Below, one piece after another: positions 9,564 through 18,271 of a stretch of 64,000 bases of DNA. The notes under the pieces were generated by a model. The model saw nothing but the letters and a program-made list of their open reading frames with translations. It was not told the DNA's origin and did no database searches. The stretch comes from Acidimicrobiales bacterium (lineage in GTDB: Bacteria; Actinomycetota; Acidimicrobiia; Acidimicrobiales; UBA8190): assembly GCA_035531755.1 (NCBI GenBank), contig DATKSK010000030.1, forward strand, positions 1-64,000, written 5' to 3'. A program made the translations under genes and the position numbers. Numbering within the stretch: the stretch's first letter is position 1; each line of letters opens with the position of its first letter.

Positions 9564-11804
9564 ATGTCGGGAACGGGTGAGCGGCTCGTCGGGGAGGGGG
9601 CAGCGGCCCTGTACGGCGGGGACGAACCGCTGTTCGCGTTCACGGTCCCCGACGAGCTGCTCCAGGAGGCCGTCAGCAAGAGCCGGCACAAAGAGGCGAT
9701 AGCCGACGTCGCCCTCATGCCCGGTGTCGGAGAAGGCAAACCGCCACCCCTGCGGGGGATCCTGCGTACGAGCGGCTACGCCCCACTCGTCCTGCTCACC
9801 CTGGCGGCCATCGTCCCGAACATGTTCGGCCAGGGCATCAACCTGATCGGCAACAACCTCGAGCAGTCGTTCCACCTCCACGATGCCGGCCTCGGGGCCG
9901 TCGCCTTCGTGGCGTCCGTGGCCCAGCTGCTGTGGGCGGTGCCCCTCGGCCTGTGGGCCGACCGTGGCAGCCGCAAGCTCGTGTCGGCCCTGGCTCTTCT
10001 CGTCTTCGCCGTGCTGGCCCCGCTCATGGCGCTGGCCCCCAACGTGTGGTGGTTCGTCGTGTTGTACCTGCTGGCCGCGGTCGGAAGCGCGGTGAACAAC
10101 ACGGTGCACAACTCCTACCTCGCCGACGCCTACCCGACCGAGGGGCGCAGCCGCGTCTTCAGCTGGCACTACCTCAACGACCCCGTCGCCCAGACCCTGG
10201 GCATCCTGGTCTTCGGGGGGATCGTGGCGCTGACCAACAACTGGCGGTGGGGTTTGGCGGTGGGGGCGGCAGGCATCCCCATCGGGCTGCTGCTCTTCAC
10301 CATCAGGGAGCCCGACAAGGGCACCAACGAGTCGAGCCACATCCTGAAGGCCTCGGGCATGGACATCCACTCGGAGCAGGAGCACACCCCCCGCGTCCTG
10401 CTGGGCCCGGCCATCACCCGCCTGCTGCGCATCCGCTCGCTCTACTACGAGCTGGTGGCCGTGGCGGTGCTGGGCTTCGTCGGAGTCAGCGCGTCGCTGT
10501 TCGGCAACCTTTATTTCGTGCGCGTGTGGCATCTGCACACTGCTGACCGCAGCCACGTCTACGCCATCATCGGGTTGAGCGCCTTCATCGGGCTCCCGAT
10601 CGCCTACTCGGTCGGGGACAGGCTCTTCCGCCGCAACCCGCAGGCACCATTGATCCTGGCAGGGGCCAGCATCACCGTGTACGGCCTCCTGTTCACCGTG
10701 TCGCTGTACATGCCGAGGCTGTGGCTGGTGGTGGCGTTGCAGTTCCTCGCCAACGCGGCCGTCGCACCGATTGCCATCGCCATCTTCCAGACGCTGGCGG
10801 CCACGGCCCCGCCCGAGATGCGGTCGATCTGTTTCGCCATGTTCGGCGTCTACTCGGCCGTGTTCGGAGGGTTCGCGGGGGGCATCATCCTCGGCGCCAT
10901 CAGCGATGCCAGCAACGTCACGACGGCGCTGACGTTCATCGGGCCGGTGTGTGCGCTCGGCGGTGCGCTGCTGGTGGTGGGGTCACGCTTCGTCCGCCGG
11001 GACATCACCCTCGTCATCGAGGACGTCCTGGAGCGGTACGCCGAGGGCAAGCGCCGGCAGTCCGGCGGGGCCATCCCTGCGCTGCAGATCCACAACATGG
11101 ACTTCTTCTACGGGACGCAGCAGGTCCTCTTCGACGTCAACCTCGAAGTGCCCGAGGGTGAGATCGTGGCGCTCCTCGGCACCAACGGCGCCGGGAAGAG
11201 CACCTTGCTGCGGGCCGTGTCGGGCCTCGACCACCCCCACCGGGGCGTGATCCGCATCTTCGGGACCAACTGCACCTACCTGGAGCCCGAGCAGGTCATC
11301 GATCTGGGCGCAGCGCTGCTCGTCGGCGGCAAGATGACGTTCCCGGGCCTCACCGTCCGGGACAACCTGCGCATCGGCGAGCACTCCTTCCGCCGCGAAT
11401 TGCCCAGGGCCCGGGCCGCGTTCGACGACGCCATCGGGCTGTTCCCCGAGCTCGAGGCGCGCATCGACCAGCCGGCGGGCACGCTGTCGGGAGGCGAGCA
11501 GCAGATGCTCGCCCTGGCGCGCGTCATGATGACCAAGCCCCGACTGCTCTTGATCGACGAGCTCGCCTTCGGCCTGGCCCCGATGACGGTGGAGCGGCTC
11601 ATGGGGATCGTGAGGCGCGTGAACGCCGAGGGCGCCACCGTCGTCCTCGTCGAGCAGAGCGTGAACCGCGCCATGACGCTCGCCGAGCGCGCCTTCTTCC
11701 TCGAGCGTGGTGAGGTTCGGTTCGACGGCTCGATCTCGGAGCTCCTGGGGCGCGACGACCTCCTGCGGCCCGTGTTCCTGGCCGGGGCGGGTGGCGACGC
11801 ATGA
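9564..11804 (+). CDS. MFS permease fused to a LivF-type ABC ATPase
   Basis: 746-residue fusion. Residues 1-60 are polar; about residues 70-490 form an MFS permease with roughly 12 membrane segments (for example ADRGSRK between segments 2 and 3). About residues 510-746 are an ABC ATPase of the LivF type with Walker A GTNGAGKST near 539, signature LSGGEQQ near 640 and Walker B LLLIDE near 660. The downstream genes encode LivH-LivM and LivG, so this protein supplies the second ATPase of that transporter and adds a second permease. ATG 9564 follows GAGGCGG. How the MFS half takes part in transport is unknown; an exchanger linked to, or a second route for, the same substrate is possible. The stop overlaps the next start (ATGA). 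Confidence 0.9.
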   Translation: MSGTGERLVGEGAAALYGGDEPLFAFTVPDELLQEAVSKSRHKEAIADVALMPGVGEGKPPPLRGILRTSGYAPLVLLTLAAIVPNMFGQGINLIGNNLEQSFHLHDAGLGAVAFVASVAQLLWAVPLGLWADRGSRKLVSALALLVFAVLAPLMALAPNVWWFVVLYLLAAVGSAVNNTVHNSYLADAYPTEGRSRVFSWHYLNDPVAQTLGILVFGGIVALTNNWRWGLAVGAAGIPIGLLLFTIREPDKGTNESSHILKASGMDIHSEQEHTPRVLLGPAITRLLRIRSLYYELVAVAVLGFVGVSASLFGNLYFVRVWHLHTADRSHVYAIIGLSAFIGLPIAYSVGDRLFRRNPQAPLILAGASITVYGLLFTVSLYMPRLWLVVALQFLANAAVAPIAIAIFQTLAATAPPEMRSICFAMFGVYSAVFGGFAGGIILGAISDASNVTTALTFIGPVCALGGALLVVGSRFVRRDITLVIEDVLERYAEGKRRQSGGAIPALQIHNMDFFYGTQQVLFDVNLEVPEGEIVALLGTNGAGKSTLLRAVSGLDHPHRGVIRIFGTNCTYLEPEQVIDLGAALLVGGKMTFPGLTVRDNLRIGEHSFRRELPRARAAFDDAIGLFPELEARIDQPAGTLSGGEQQMLALARVMMTKPRLLLIDELAFGLAPMTVERLMGIVRRVNAEGATVVLVEQSVNRAMTLAERAFFLERGEVRFDGSISELLGRDDLLRPVFLAGAGGDA

Positions 11805-13846
11805 TCGCCGTGTCCCTCCCCCCGTCCGTGATCCTCGAGGGAGCGATCCTCGGGCTCAACTACGGGCTGCTGGCGGTCGGCCTGGCACTCATCTACCGGA
11901 CCAGCCGTGTCGTCAACTTCGCCCAGGGACAGCTGGGCGTGGTGGCGGCCGTCTTCCTCGTCAAGCTCTACTACGACTTCGGGATCGACTACTGGGCCGC
12001 GGCGGTGGCGGCCATCGGCCTGGCGGCCGGGGCCGGTGCGCTGTCCGAGCTCGTCCTGCGCCGCCTGTTCGCCCGTCCCCGCGTCATGGTCATGGTGGCC
12101 ACGATCGGGCTGTCGCAGGTCCTGTTCCTCTTCACGCTCTTGCCGTTCATCCGCCCCAAGAAGCTCTTCCGGGCCTTTCCGGTCCCGGTCAGCTGGTCGT
12201 TCCACATCGGGACCTTCCTCTTCCCCCCCGGCGACGTCCTGACGCTCATCGTGGCGCCCGTGGTCGCCCTCGGCCTCGCCGCCTTCATCCGCTTCTCCCC
12301 GTGGGGCCTGGCCATGCGGGCGTCCGCCGAGAACATGGAGTCGGCGCGCCTGTCGGGCGTCTGGGTCCGACGCACCTCCACCGTCGCCTGGACCATCGCC
12401 GGCGCGCTGTCGGCGATCACCGCCATCCTGGCCTCGCCCGCCCAGACGAGCGCCCTCACGCAGGTTCTCAGCCCCGGGCTCCTCCTCCTGGCCCTGCTGG
12501 CCGCCCTGCTCGGCGCCATGGTGAGCCTGCCGGTGGCCTTCGCCGCCGGTGTGGGGGTCGGCATCGTGCAGGACCTCCTGCAGTGGAACATCACGAACCC
12601 CTCCACCGGGACGGCCACCGTCGAGCTGATCCTCTTCGTCCTCCTGCAGGCCGCCCTGCTGGTACGGGCGGCGTCGCTGCAGAAGGGCACGCGCACCGCC
12701 GAGCGCACGTCGTGGATGTCGGGGACGATGTCGTTCCGGCGGGTGGGTGAAGGGCTGCGCGACCGCGTCGGGACCGCCGGGGTGCTGGCCACGGTGGTGG
12801 TGGCCGCGTTGCTGCCCCTGACGTTGAGCGTGGGGCGCTCGTTCCTCATGTCGCAGATCTGCATCTACGGTGTCATCGCCCTTTCCCTGACGGTGCTCAC
12901 CGGGTGGGCCGGCCAGGTGTCGCTGGGGCAGTTCGCCCTGGTGGCGGTGGGGACGGACATGACCGCCCACCTCGGGTCCGGCATGCCCCTCGTGCTCCTC
13001 CTGCCGTTCGCGGGGGTGGTGACGGCAGTGGTGTCGGTCCTGGTGGGGCTCACCGCCCTGCGCATCCGCGGCCTGTACCTGGCCGTGAGCACGCTCGGGT
13101 TCGCCCTGTTCATGCAGACGTCGGTGCTGGCCACCCCGTGCTGGACCGTGCCGCTCCTGCACCGCAGGATCTGCTCGGGCCTGCCTGATCCCCAGTCGAC
13201 GCTGATCGCGCGCCCGACGCTGTTCGGGCTCGGGCTCACCTCGGAGCGCGCCTTCGCCTGGTTCTCCTTGGCGGTGCTGGTGCTGTCGGTACTCATGGTG
13301 CGGGTCTGGCGCGACAGGGGCATCGCCCGCCGGTTGATCTCCGTGCGCGACAACGAGGTGGCCGCCGGCGCGGCGGGCATCCCCATCATCCGCACGAAGC
13401 TCATGGCCTTCGCGCTGTCGGGGTTCATGGCCGGCTATGCCGGGGTGTGCCTGGCCTTCGCCACGGAGCGGTTCAGCACCGACACCTTCGACCCGACGTT
13501 CTCGATCCTGGTGGTCTCGATGGTCGTGATCGGCGGCCTCGACTCGATCCCCGGCGCGCTGCTGGGGGCGGTGTACCTCGTCGGGCTGCCCGCCGTCTTC
13601 GGGACCACCACGACCATCCAATTCCTCACGAGCGGCATCGGGCTCATGGCGTTCATCCTCTACCTGCCGGGTGGCATGGCCGAGGTGATGCACCGGCTGG
13701 GGGACCTCGTCACGGCCGGCGTGGTCCGACGCAAGGCCCGGTGGCGGGGTGGGGCGCCGGCGGGGATCGGTGGGAGGGGCGCCGCGCCCGACGCCCGGAT
13801 GTCTCCCGCCACGGACGCCGGGACCGTGGCCGAGGCCACCACGTGA
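11801..13846 (+). CDS. Fused LivH-LivM permease of a branched-chain-amino-acid-type ABC transporter
   Basis: 681-residue membrane protein that joins the two permeases of the HAAT family. Residues 1 to about 290 are LivH-like (LNYGLLAVGLALIYRTSR, VVNFAQGQLG). Residues about 310 to 640 are LivM-like (YGVIALSLTVLTGWAGQVSLGQ, then VRDNEVAAGAAGIP, the cytoplasmic loop that contacts the ATPase). The tail is short and polar. ATG 11801 overlaps the previous stop. Fused LivHM proteins occur in actinobacteria. The HAAT family carries amino acids, urea, amides and other small organic molecules, so the family alone does not prove amino acid transport. Confidence 0.92.
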   Translation: MIAVSLPPSVILEGAILGLNYGLLAVGLALIYRTSRVVNFAQGQLGVVAAVFLVKLYYDFGIDYWAAAVAAIGLAAGAGALSELVLRRLFARPRVMVMVATIGLSQVLFLFTLLPFIRPKKLFRAFPVPVSWSFHIGTFLFPPGDVLTLIVAPVVALGLAAFIRFSPWGLAMRASAENMESARLSGVWVRRTSTVAWTIAGALSAITAILASPAQTSALTQVLSPGLLLLALLAALLGAMVSLPVAFAAGVGVGIVQDLLQWNITNPSTGTATVELILFVLLQAALLVRAASLQKGTRTAERTSWMSGTMSFRRVGEGLRDRVGTAGVLATVVVAALLPLTLSVGRSFLMSQICIYGVIALSLTVLTGWAGQVSLGQFALVAVGTDMTAHLGSGMPLVLLLPFAGVVTAVVSVLVGLTALRIRGLYLAVSTLGFALFMQTSVLATPCWTVPLLHRRICSGLPDPQSTLIARPTLFGLGLTSERAFAWFSLAVLVLSVLMVRVWRDRGIARRLISVRDNEVAAGAAGIPIIRTKLMAFALSGFMAGYAGVCLAFATERFSTDTFDPTFSILVVSMVVIGGLDSIPGALLGAVYLVGLPAVFGTTTTIQFLTSGIGLMAFILYLPGGMAEVMHRLGDLVTAGVVRRKARWRGGAPAGIGGRGAAPDARMSPATDAGTVAEATT

Positions 13847-14694
13847 GCCCGAAGGCCGAGCACGAGGGGCCCGCCCGCCTCGAGATCCGCGACCTCGTCG
13901 TGGCGTTCGGCGGCCTCCGGGCGGTCGACGGTGTGAACGTCACCGTCGAGCCGGGCTCGATCGTGGGCCTCATCGGGCCCAACGGATCGGGGAAGACGAC
14001 GCTGCTCGACGCCGTATCCGGCCTGGTGGTGCCGGCGCCGGGGACCCTCCTCCTCCTCGACGGCGAGGACCTCGCGGACTACCTCCCCGAGGAGCGCGCC
14101 GCGCTCGGCGTGGTCCGGTCGTTCCAGGACTGCCGGCTGTACCCCGAGCTGAGCGTGGAAGACACGTTGCTGCTGTGCGAGGACGCCCGGCGGCGGGTGG
14201 GCGTGCTGTCGACGACGCTCCAGATGCCCTGGGCGCGCCGGTCCGAGCGCGATAAGCGGCGCGCCGTGGACCGCGCCATCGCCTCGTTCGGGCTGGAGCG
14301 CTTCCGCCACCATATGACCGGGCACCTCTCGACGGGGACGCGGCGGGTGGTCGACCTGGCGTCCATCGTCCTCGCCGGCCCTCGCCTTCTCCTCCTCGAC
14401 GAGCCCACGGCCGGGATCGCCCAGCGCGAGGCCGAGGCGTTCATCCCGCTCCTGCGCCGGCTCCACGACGTGACCGGCGCGACCATCCTCCTCGTCGAGC
14501 ACGACGTCCCGCTCGTGTTCGAGTTGTGCTCGACCGTGGTGGTGATGCAGACGGGGACGGTCGTGGCGTCGGGGAGCCCCGACGTGGTGCGCGAGGACCC
14601 CCGTGCGCTGGCCGCCTACCTGGGGGCGAGCGACGAGGCGCTTCACGTCACCGGGCCGGTCCACACCCCGGGCCCGGCGGGCACGACGCCCTGA
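13843..14694 (+). CDS. livG: LivG-type ABC transporter ATPase
   Basis: 283-residue ATPase that should pair with the LivF domain of the MFS fusion at the LivHM permease. Walker A GPNGSGKTT is at residues 45-53, the Q-loop in RSFQDCRLYP, and Walker B LLLLDEPTAGI in the C-terminal half. The signature reads LSTGTRR rather than LSGGQ; this variant is usual in actinobacterial LivG proteins. Start GTG 13843 overlaps the LivHM stop (GTGA). The gene converges on the TauD-like gene with only 15 bases between stops. Confidence 0.9.
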   Translation: MSPKAEHEGPARLEIRDLVVAFGGLRAVDGVNVTVEPGSIVGLIGPNGSGKTTLLDAVSGLVVPAPGTLLLLDGEDLADYLPEERAALGVVRSFQDCRLYPELSVEDTLLLCEDARRRVGVLSTTLQMPWARRSERDKRRAVDRAIASFGLERFRHHMTGHLSTGTRRVVDLASIVLAGPRLLLLDEPTAGIAQREAEAFIPLLRRLHDVTGATILLVEHDVPLVFELCSTVVVMQTGTVVASGSPDVVREDPRALAAYLGASDEALHVTGPVHTPGPAGTTP

Positions 14695-14709
14695 CGGCCG
14701 TCCCAGGCG

Positions 14710-15555
14710 CTACAGGCGGGCGGGGCCGAAGGGGCGGTCGCCTCGCAGCGTGACCCGGTGGGCGATGCGCAGTGCCTGCCCGTAGTCGTCGAGCGCGTAG
14801 TGGAGCGTCGCCCGGTTGTCCCAGAATGCCACCGCGCCCACCTCCCACCGGTACCGGCAACTGAATTCGGGCCGTTGGCAGTGGCGGTACAGCATGTCGA
14901 GGAGGGAGTCGCTCTCGATCTTGGAGACGCCCTCGACGAAGCGCGTGAACTGCGAGTTGACGAACAGGCCGTTGCGCCCCGTCTCGGGATGTGTCCTGAC
15001 CACGGGATGCGACACCGGATAGAGCTTCTCGTGCCACGTTCCGTCCCACTCGTAGCCGCCCTTGGCGTCGACGTCCGCCGCGAACCACGGGTCGTGGTGC
15101 CAGGCCACGAGCGTGTCGCACAGGGCGCGCACCGGCTCGGACAGCGCGTCGTAGGCCGCCTGCAGGCTGACCCACATGGTGTCGCCCCCGACGTCGGGTG
15201 CCTCGCGCATGTGGAGGATCGAGCCGAGCGGCGGGGTCTCCAGGAAGGTGACGTCGGTGTGCCACCACGACGCGCGGTCCTCCCGGCCGTCGATCGGCAG
15301 CACCTCGGGATGCCCTTCGAGGGAGGGGATCACGGGGTGCGCCGGCGTGACCTCGCCGAACTGCCTGGCGAAGTCGGCCTGCTTCTCCGGGGAGAGGTCC
15401 TGTCCGGGGAAGAACAACACGAGATGCCGGCACAGCGCGGCACGCACCTCCGCCACGACCGCGTCGCCCAGCGGCTTGGAGAGGTCGAGCCCGCGCACCT
15501 CGGCGCCCACGTTCGGTGAGACCGCCCTGATGTCGAGCCCCGTCGCCACGTCCAC
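14710..15555 (-). CDS. TauD/TfdA-family Fe(II)/2-oxoglutarate dioxygenase
   Basis: 281-residue dioxygenase that should hydroxylate a small organic acid, with 2-oxoglutarate decarboxylated to succinate. The iron ligands His99 and Asp101 are in WWHTDVTF; the distal His and the 2-oxoglutarate-binding Arg are in AHRVTLRGD near the C-terminus. I chose GTG 15555 because homologues start shortly before the conserved VGAEVRGLDLS; a TTG at 15591 is an alternative. The gene sits reversed between livG and the binding-protein gene. Family members act on taurine, alkyl sulfates, 2,4-D or carnitine precursors. The location suggests that it acts on the imported compound, which is inference. Confidence 0.85.
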   Translation of the reverse strand: MDVATGLDIRAVSPNVGAEVRGLDLSKPLGDAVVAEVRAALCRHLVLFFPGQDLSPEKQADFARQFGEVTPAHPVIPSLEGHPEVLPIDGREDRASWWHTDVTFLETPPLGSILHMREAPDVGGDTMWVSLQAAYDALSEPVRALCDTLVAWHHDPWFAADVDAKGGYEWDGTWHEKLYPVSHPVVRTHPETGRNGLFVNSQFTRFVEGVSKIESDSLLDMLYRHCQRPEFSCRYRWEVGAVAFWDNRATLHYALDDYGQALRIAHRVTLRGDRPFGPARL

Positions 15556-15644
15556 GCCGACAATGGTGCCCCAGGCCCGACCCCGCCACAAGCAGCCCCG
15601 GGACGCATATCGTGTGGCGCACGGGCGGACGGAAGGGGCGGAGG

Positions 15645-17192
15645 ATGGCGAGCGGGCGTCCTGGGGCGGTCCTGAAGCGGTCCTGGCGTCGACTGCGCCG
15701 CCGGCCTCCCGGCATGCAGGTCGGGGCCCTCGTCCTGGTCCTCGCCGTCGTGGGCGGTGCCGTCTACGGGGTCACGGCCGGCACGTCCTCGAGCACGTCC
15801 TCGAGCACGGGCTCGAGCGGGACGACGAGCGGCGGTGCCGGGGCAGGTTCGGGCGCCAACGGGTTGGGCGCACCGAGTGGTGTCGGCGTGAACCAGGCGT
15901 CGACGAGCAGCCGGGGCGTGACCGCGACGTCGATCAACGTGGCGTTCCCCGTGTCGAACCTGACGTCGCTGGCGTCGAACTTCGGCTTCGCCGGTGACAC
16001 CGAGTTCGCCGCCCAGCCCGCCGCCATCCACACCTTCGTGAACGCCGTCAACGCCGCCGGCGGCATCAACGGCCGGAAGATCAACCCGATCATCGTGCAT
16101 TTCGACCCGACCAGCGAGACGAACATGCGGTCCCTGTGCAAGCAGTGGACCGAGGGGAGCCCCCCTGTCTTCGCGGTGATCGACGGGATCGGGTCGTGGA
16201 CCGGTGACAACGAGCTGTGCGTCACGCAGGAGGGGCACACGCCGTTCATCGGGCAGTGGACGACGGTGACCAACTGGACGCAGCAGGGCGCTCCCTACCT
16301 ATGGTGGACGGGCCCAGACCAGTCGCAGATCCTCAGCACCGTCGTGGCCTGGGGCACGAACTCGGGCCTGCTCGGAAACTCGCCGAGGGTCGGCATCGTG
16401 GCGGGCGACCGCACGAGCGACCAGGTGGCCCTGAACCAGTACCTCTTGCCCGACCTGCGGCGAGCCGGCATCACCGACCCGCTCGTGGAGACGCTGCCCT
16501 CGAATCCCACCGACACCGCCGCCAGCAACGCCGCGGCGCCGCTGGTGGTGCAGCGGCTCAAAACCGCCGGCGTCCAGTCCGTGATCCCGCTCATGCCGTT
16601 CAACTCGTTCTTCCCGTTCCTCTCCCAGGAGAACGCACAGGACTACTTCCCGAAGCTCCTCCTGTCGGACTACGAGTCATCGATCCAGGTGGCCCTCGGC
16701 CTCATCCCGATCCCGTACGAGAAGGGCCTCGAAGGCCAGGAAGGCGTCACCGTCGAGACGCTCGGAGGCACCGACGCCGCCGTCCCCGAGAGCGAGGGCG
16801 GCTACAACCCCGGCGTCAGCAGCTGCTACGACACCTGGAAGGCCCACAACAAGCCGACCGACCCGTCGGTGTCCCCCTACATCGAGGAGCAGGGACCGAT
16901 CGTCGGATGGTGCCAGGGCATCCGCCTGTTCGCCCGGGCGGCGACGAACGCGGGGCGCAACCTCACCCGCCGGACCTTCGTCCAGGCGATGGCGGGCATC
17001 CAGAACTTCCCCGGGACCTACACGCCGACCCTCAGCTACGGGCCGGACAAGTACGCCGGGCCCACCCAGTACCAGATCGTGCAGCTGCACAACAACGTGC
17101 CGCCGTCGGCGCTGTGCGTGCCGACCTACACGGGCAAGCCGCAGGGCACCTGCTGGCACGTGGTCCAGACCTGGGCGCCCCTTGCCGGCTGA
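15645..17192 (+). CDS. Membrane-anchored periplasmic-binding-type substrate receptor (HAAT family)
   Basis: 515-residue extracytoplasmic receptor expected to deliver substrate to the LivHM-LivG-LivF transporter. A basic N-terminus and one hydrophobic segment at about residues 25-48 are followed by a Ser/Gly-rich linker and a two-lobe type I binding domain (NVAFPVSNLTS, NAAGGINGRKI). No lipobox Cys follows the hydrophobic segment, so the protein seems held by an uncleaved membrane anchor rather than by lipid. ATG 15645 has AAGGGG and GGAGG just upstream. The last 11 bases overlap the next reading frame. The distant form of the binding domain does not reveal the ligand. Confidence 0.85.
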   Translation: MASGRPGAVLKRSWRRLRRRPPGMQVGALVLVLAVVGGAVYGVTAGTSSSTSSSTGSSGTTSGGAGAGSGANGLGAPSGVGVNQASTSSRGVTATSINVAFPVSNLTSLASNFGFAGDTEFAAQPAAIHTFVNAVNAAGGINGRKINPIIVHFDPTSETNMRSLCKQWTEGSPPVFAVIDGIGSWTGDNELCVTQEGHTPFIGQWTTVTNWTQQGAPYLWWTGPDQSQILSTVVAWGTNSGLLGNSPRVGIVAGDRTSDQVALNQYLLPDLRRAGITDPLVETLPSNPTDTAASNAAAPLVVQRLKTAGVQSVIPLMPFNSFFPFLSQENAQDYFPKLLLSDYESSIQVALGLIPIPYEKGLEGQEGVTVETLGGTDAAVPESEGGYNPGVSSCYDTWKAHNKPTDPSVSPYIEEQGPIVGWCQGIRLFARAATNAGRNLTRRTFVQAMAGIQNFPGTYTPTLSYGPDKYAGPTQYQIVQLHNNVPPSALCVPTYTGKPQGTCWHVVQTWAPLAG

Positions 17193-18264
17193 CCCGGAGG
17201 TCCGTCCCCGCAACTTCTCGCCCTGGCACTCGTGGATGGTGCGGCTGCAGCAGATCCGCCAGTCCGATCCCCTCCCGGCCGATCTGGGTGACGGCGATCC
17301 CGGCGGTCCCGGCGGCCCCGGCCGCCGTGCCGCGCTCGACGACTGGCGGGCGCGGTGCCGAGGCCGCCTCGACGACATGCTCGGCCCGCCGCCGACCCGG
17401 GTGCCCCTCGCGCTCGAGACGACGGAGTCCGTCGAGTGCGACGGCTATCGCCGCGAGCGAGTCGTGTTCGACGTCGAGGAGACCATGTCCGTGCCCGCCT
17501 ACCGCCTCGTGCCGCACGGCCGCGTGGCGCCCGGCCCCGCGGTCCTGGCCGTCCACGGGCACGGTCCTGGCAAGGCCGAGGCCTGCGGGCTCGAGCGGAC
17601 GGGCACGCCCAACGCCGACTACGCCCACCAGCTCGCCCGCCTCGGGTACGTCGTCCTCGCCCCGGACCTGCGCTGCTTCGGCGAGCGCGTCGACTGGAAC
17701 CCGCCCGACCACTACGCCTGCGACACCAACCTGGTCCACGCCGTCATGGCCGGCCTCAACCCGCTCGCCCAGAACCTGTGGGACCTGTCCCGCGCGCTCG
17801 ACGTCCTGGAGGCCGACCCGCTCGTGGACCCCGGGCGCATGGGGGTGGCCGGCCTCTCCTACGGCGGCACGATGACGCTCTTCCTGGCCGCCACCGACCA
17901 TCGCGTGGCAGCCGCCGTGGTGAGCGGGTACTTCTCGTCGTGGACCGAGTCCCACAAGATGCCCTGGAACATGTGCGGCTCCCAGGTGCTCCCGGGGATG
18001 CTCGGGAACATCGAGCACGTGGACCTCGGCGCCCTGGTCGCCCCGCGCCCGCTGCTGGTGGAGACCGGCACCGACGACGACCTCTTCCCCGCGCCCGTGG
18101 CGACGGCTGAGATGGGGAAGCTGCGCGGCGTCTACCGGTCGCTCGGCGCCGGGGACCGGCTCGTGCACGACGTGTTCGCGGGCGGCCACGAGTGGCACGG
18201 AGTCGAGGCGTACCCGTTCCTGGACCGGTGGATCGGCCCCGTCGTACCGCCCCGGCGTCGGTGA
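17182..18264 (+). CDS. Alpha/beta hydrolase, acetyl-xylan-esterase / dienelactone-hydrolase-like
   Basis: Serine hydrolase of about 360 residues. The nucleophile elbow is GLSYGG, the acid is in TGTDDDLFP and the catalytic His in GGHEWHG, in the order expected for the fold. The N-terminal helical part (NFSPWHSWM) and the position of the elbow resemble large bacterial acetyl-esterase-like hydrolases. The TTG at 17182 overlaps the receptor gene by 11 bases; ATG 17236 is a plausible later start, and neither has a clear ribosome-binding site. The tight link to the transporter suggests hydrolysis of an ester on the imported compound. No signal peptide is present, so it acts in the cytoplasm. Confidence 0.82.
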   Translation: MPADPEVRPRNFSPWHSWMVRLQQIRQSDPLPADLGDGDPGGPGGPGRRAALDDWRARCRGRLDDMLGPPPTRVPLALETTESVECDGYRRERVVFDVEETMSVPAYRLVPHGRVAPGPAVLAVHGHGPGKAEACGLERTGTPNADYAHQLARLGYVVLAPDLRCFGERVDWNPPDHYACDTNLVHAVMAGLNPLAQNLWDLSRALDVLEADPLVDPGRMGVAGLSYGGTMTLFLAATDHRVAAAVVSGYFSSWTESHKMPWNMCGSQVLPGMLGNIEHVDLGALVAPRPLLVETGTDDDLFPAPVATAEMGKLRGVYRSLGAGDRLVHDVFAGGHEWHGVEAYPFLDRWIGPVVPPRRR

Positions 18265-18271
18265 GGGGCTC

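Noticed and set aside
11276-13693. 805-residue open frame on the minus strand opposite the LivHM gene
   Set aside because: Composition is dominated by Gly, Arg, His and Glu with no domain; the plus strand carries conserved membrane domains.
9564-17192. Straight assignment of the transporter as a branched-chain amino acid importer
   Set aside because: The HAAT family also carries urea, amides and other compounds, and the neighbours (TauD, esterase, GH4 genes) do not support amino acids in particular.
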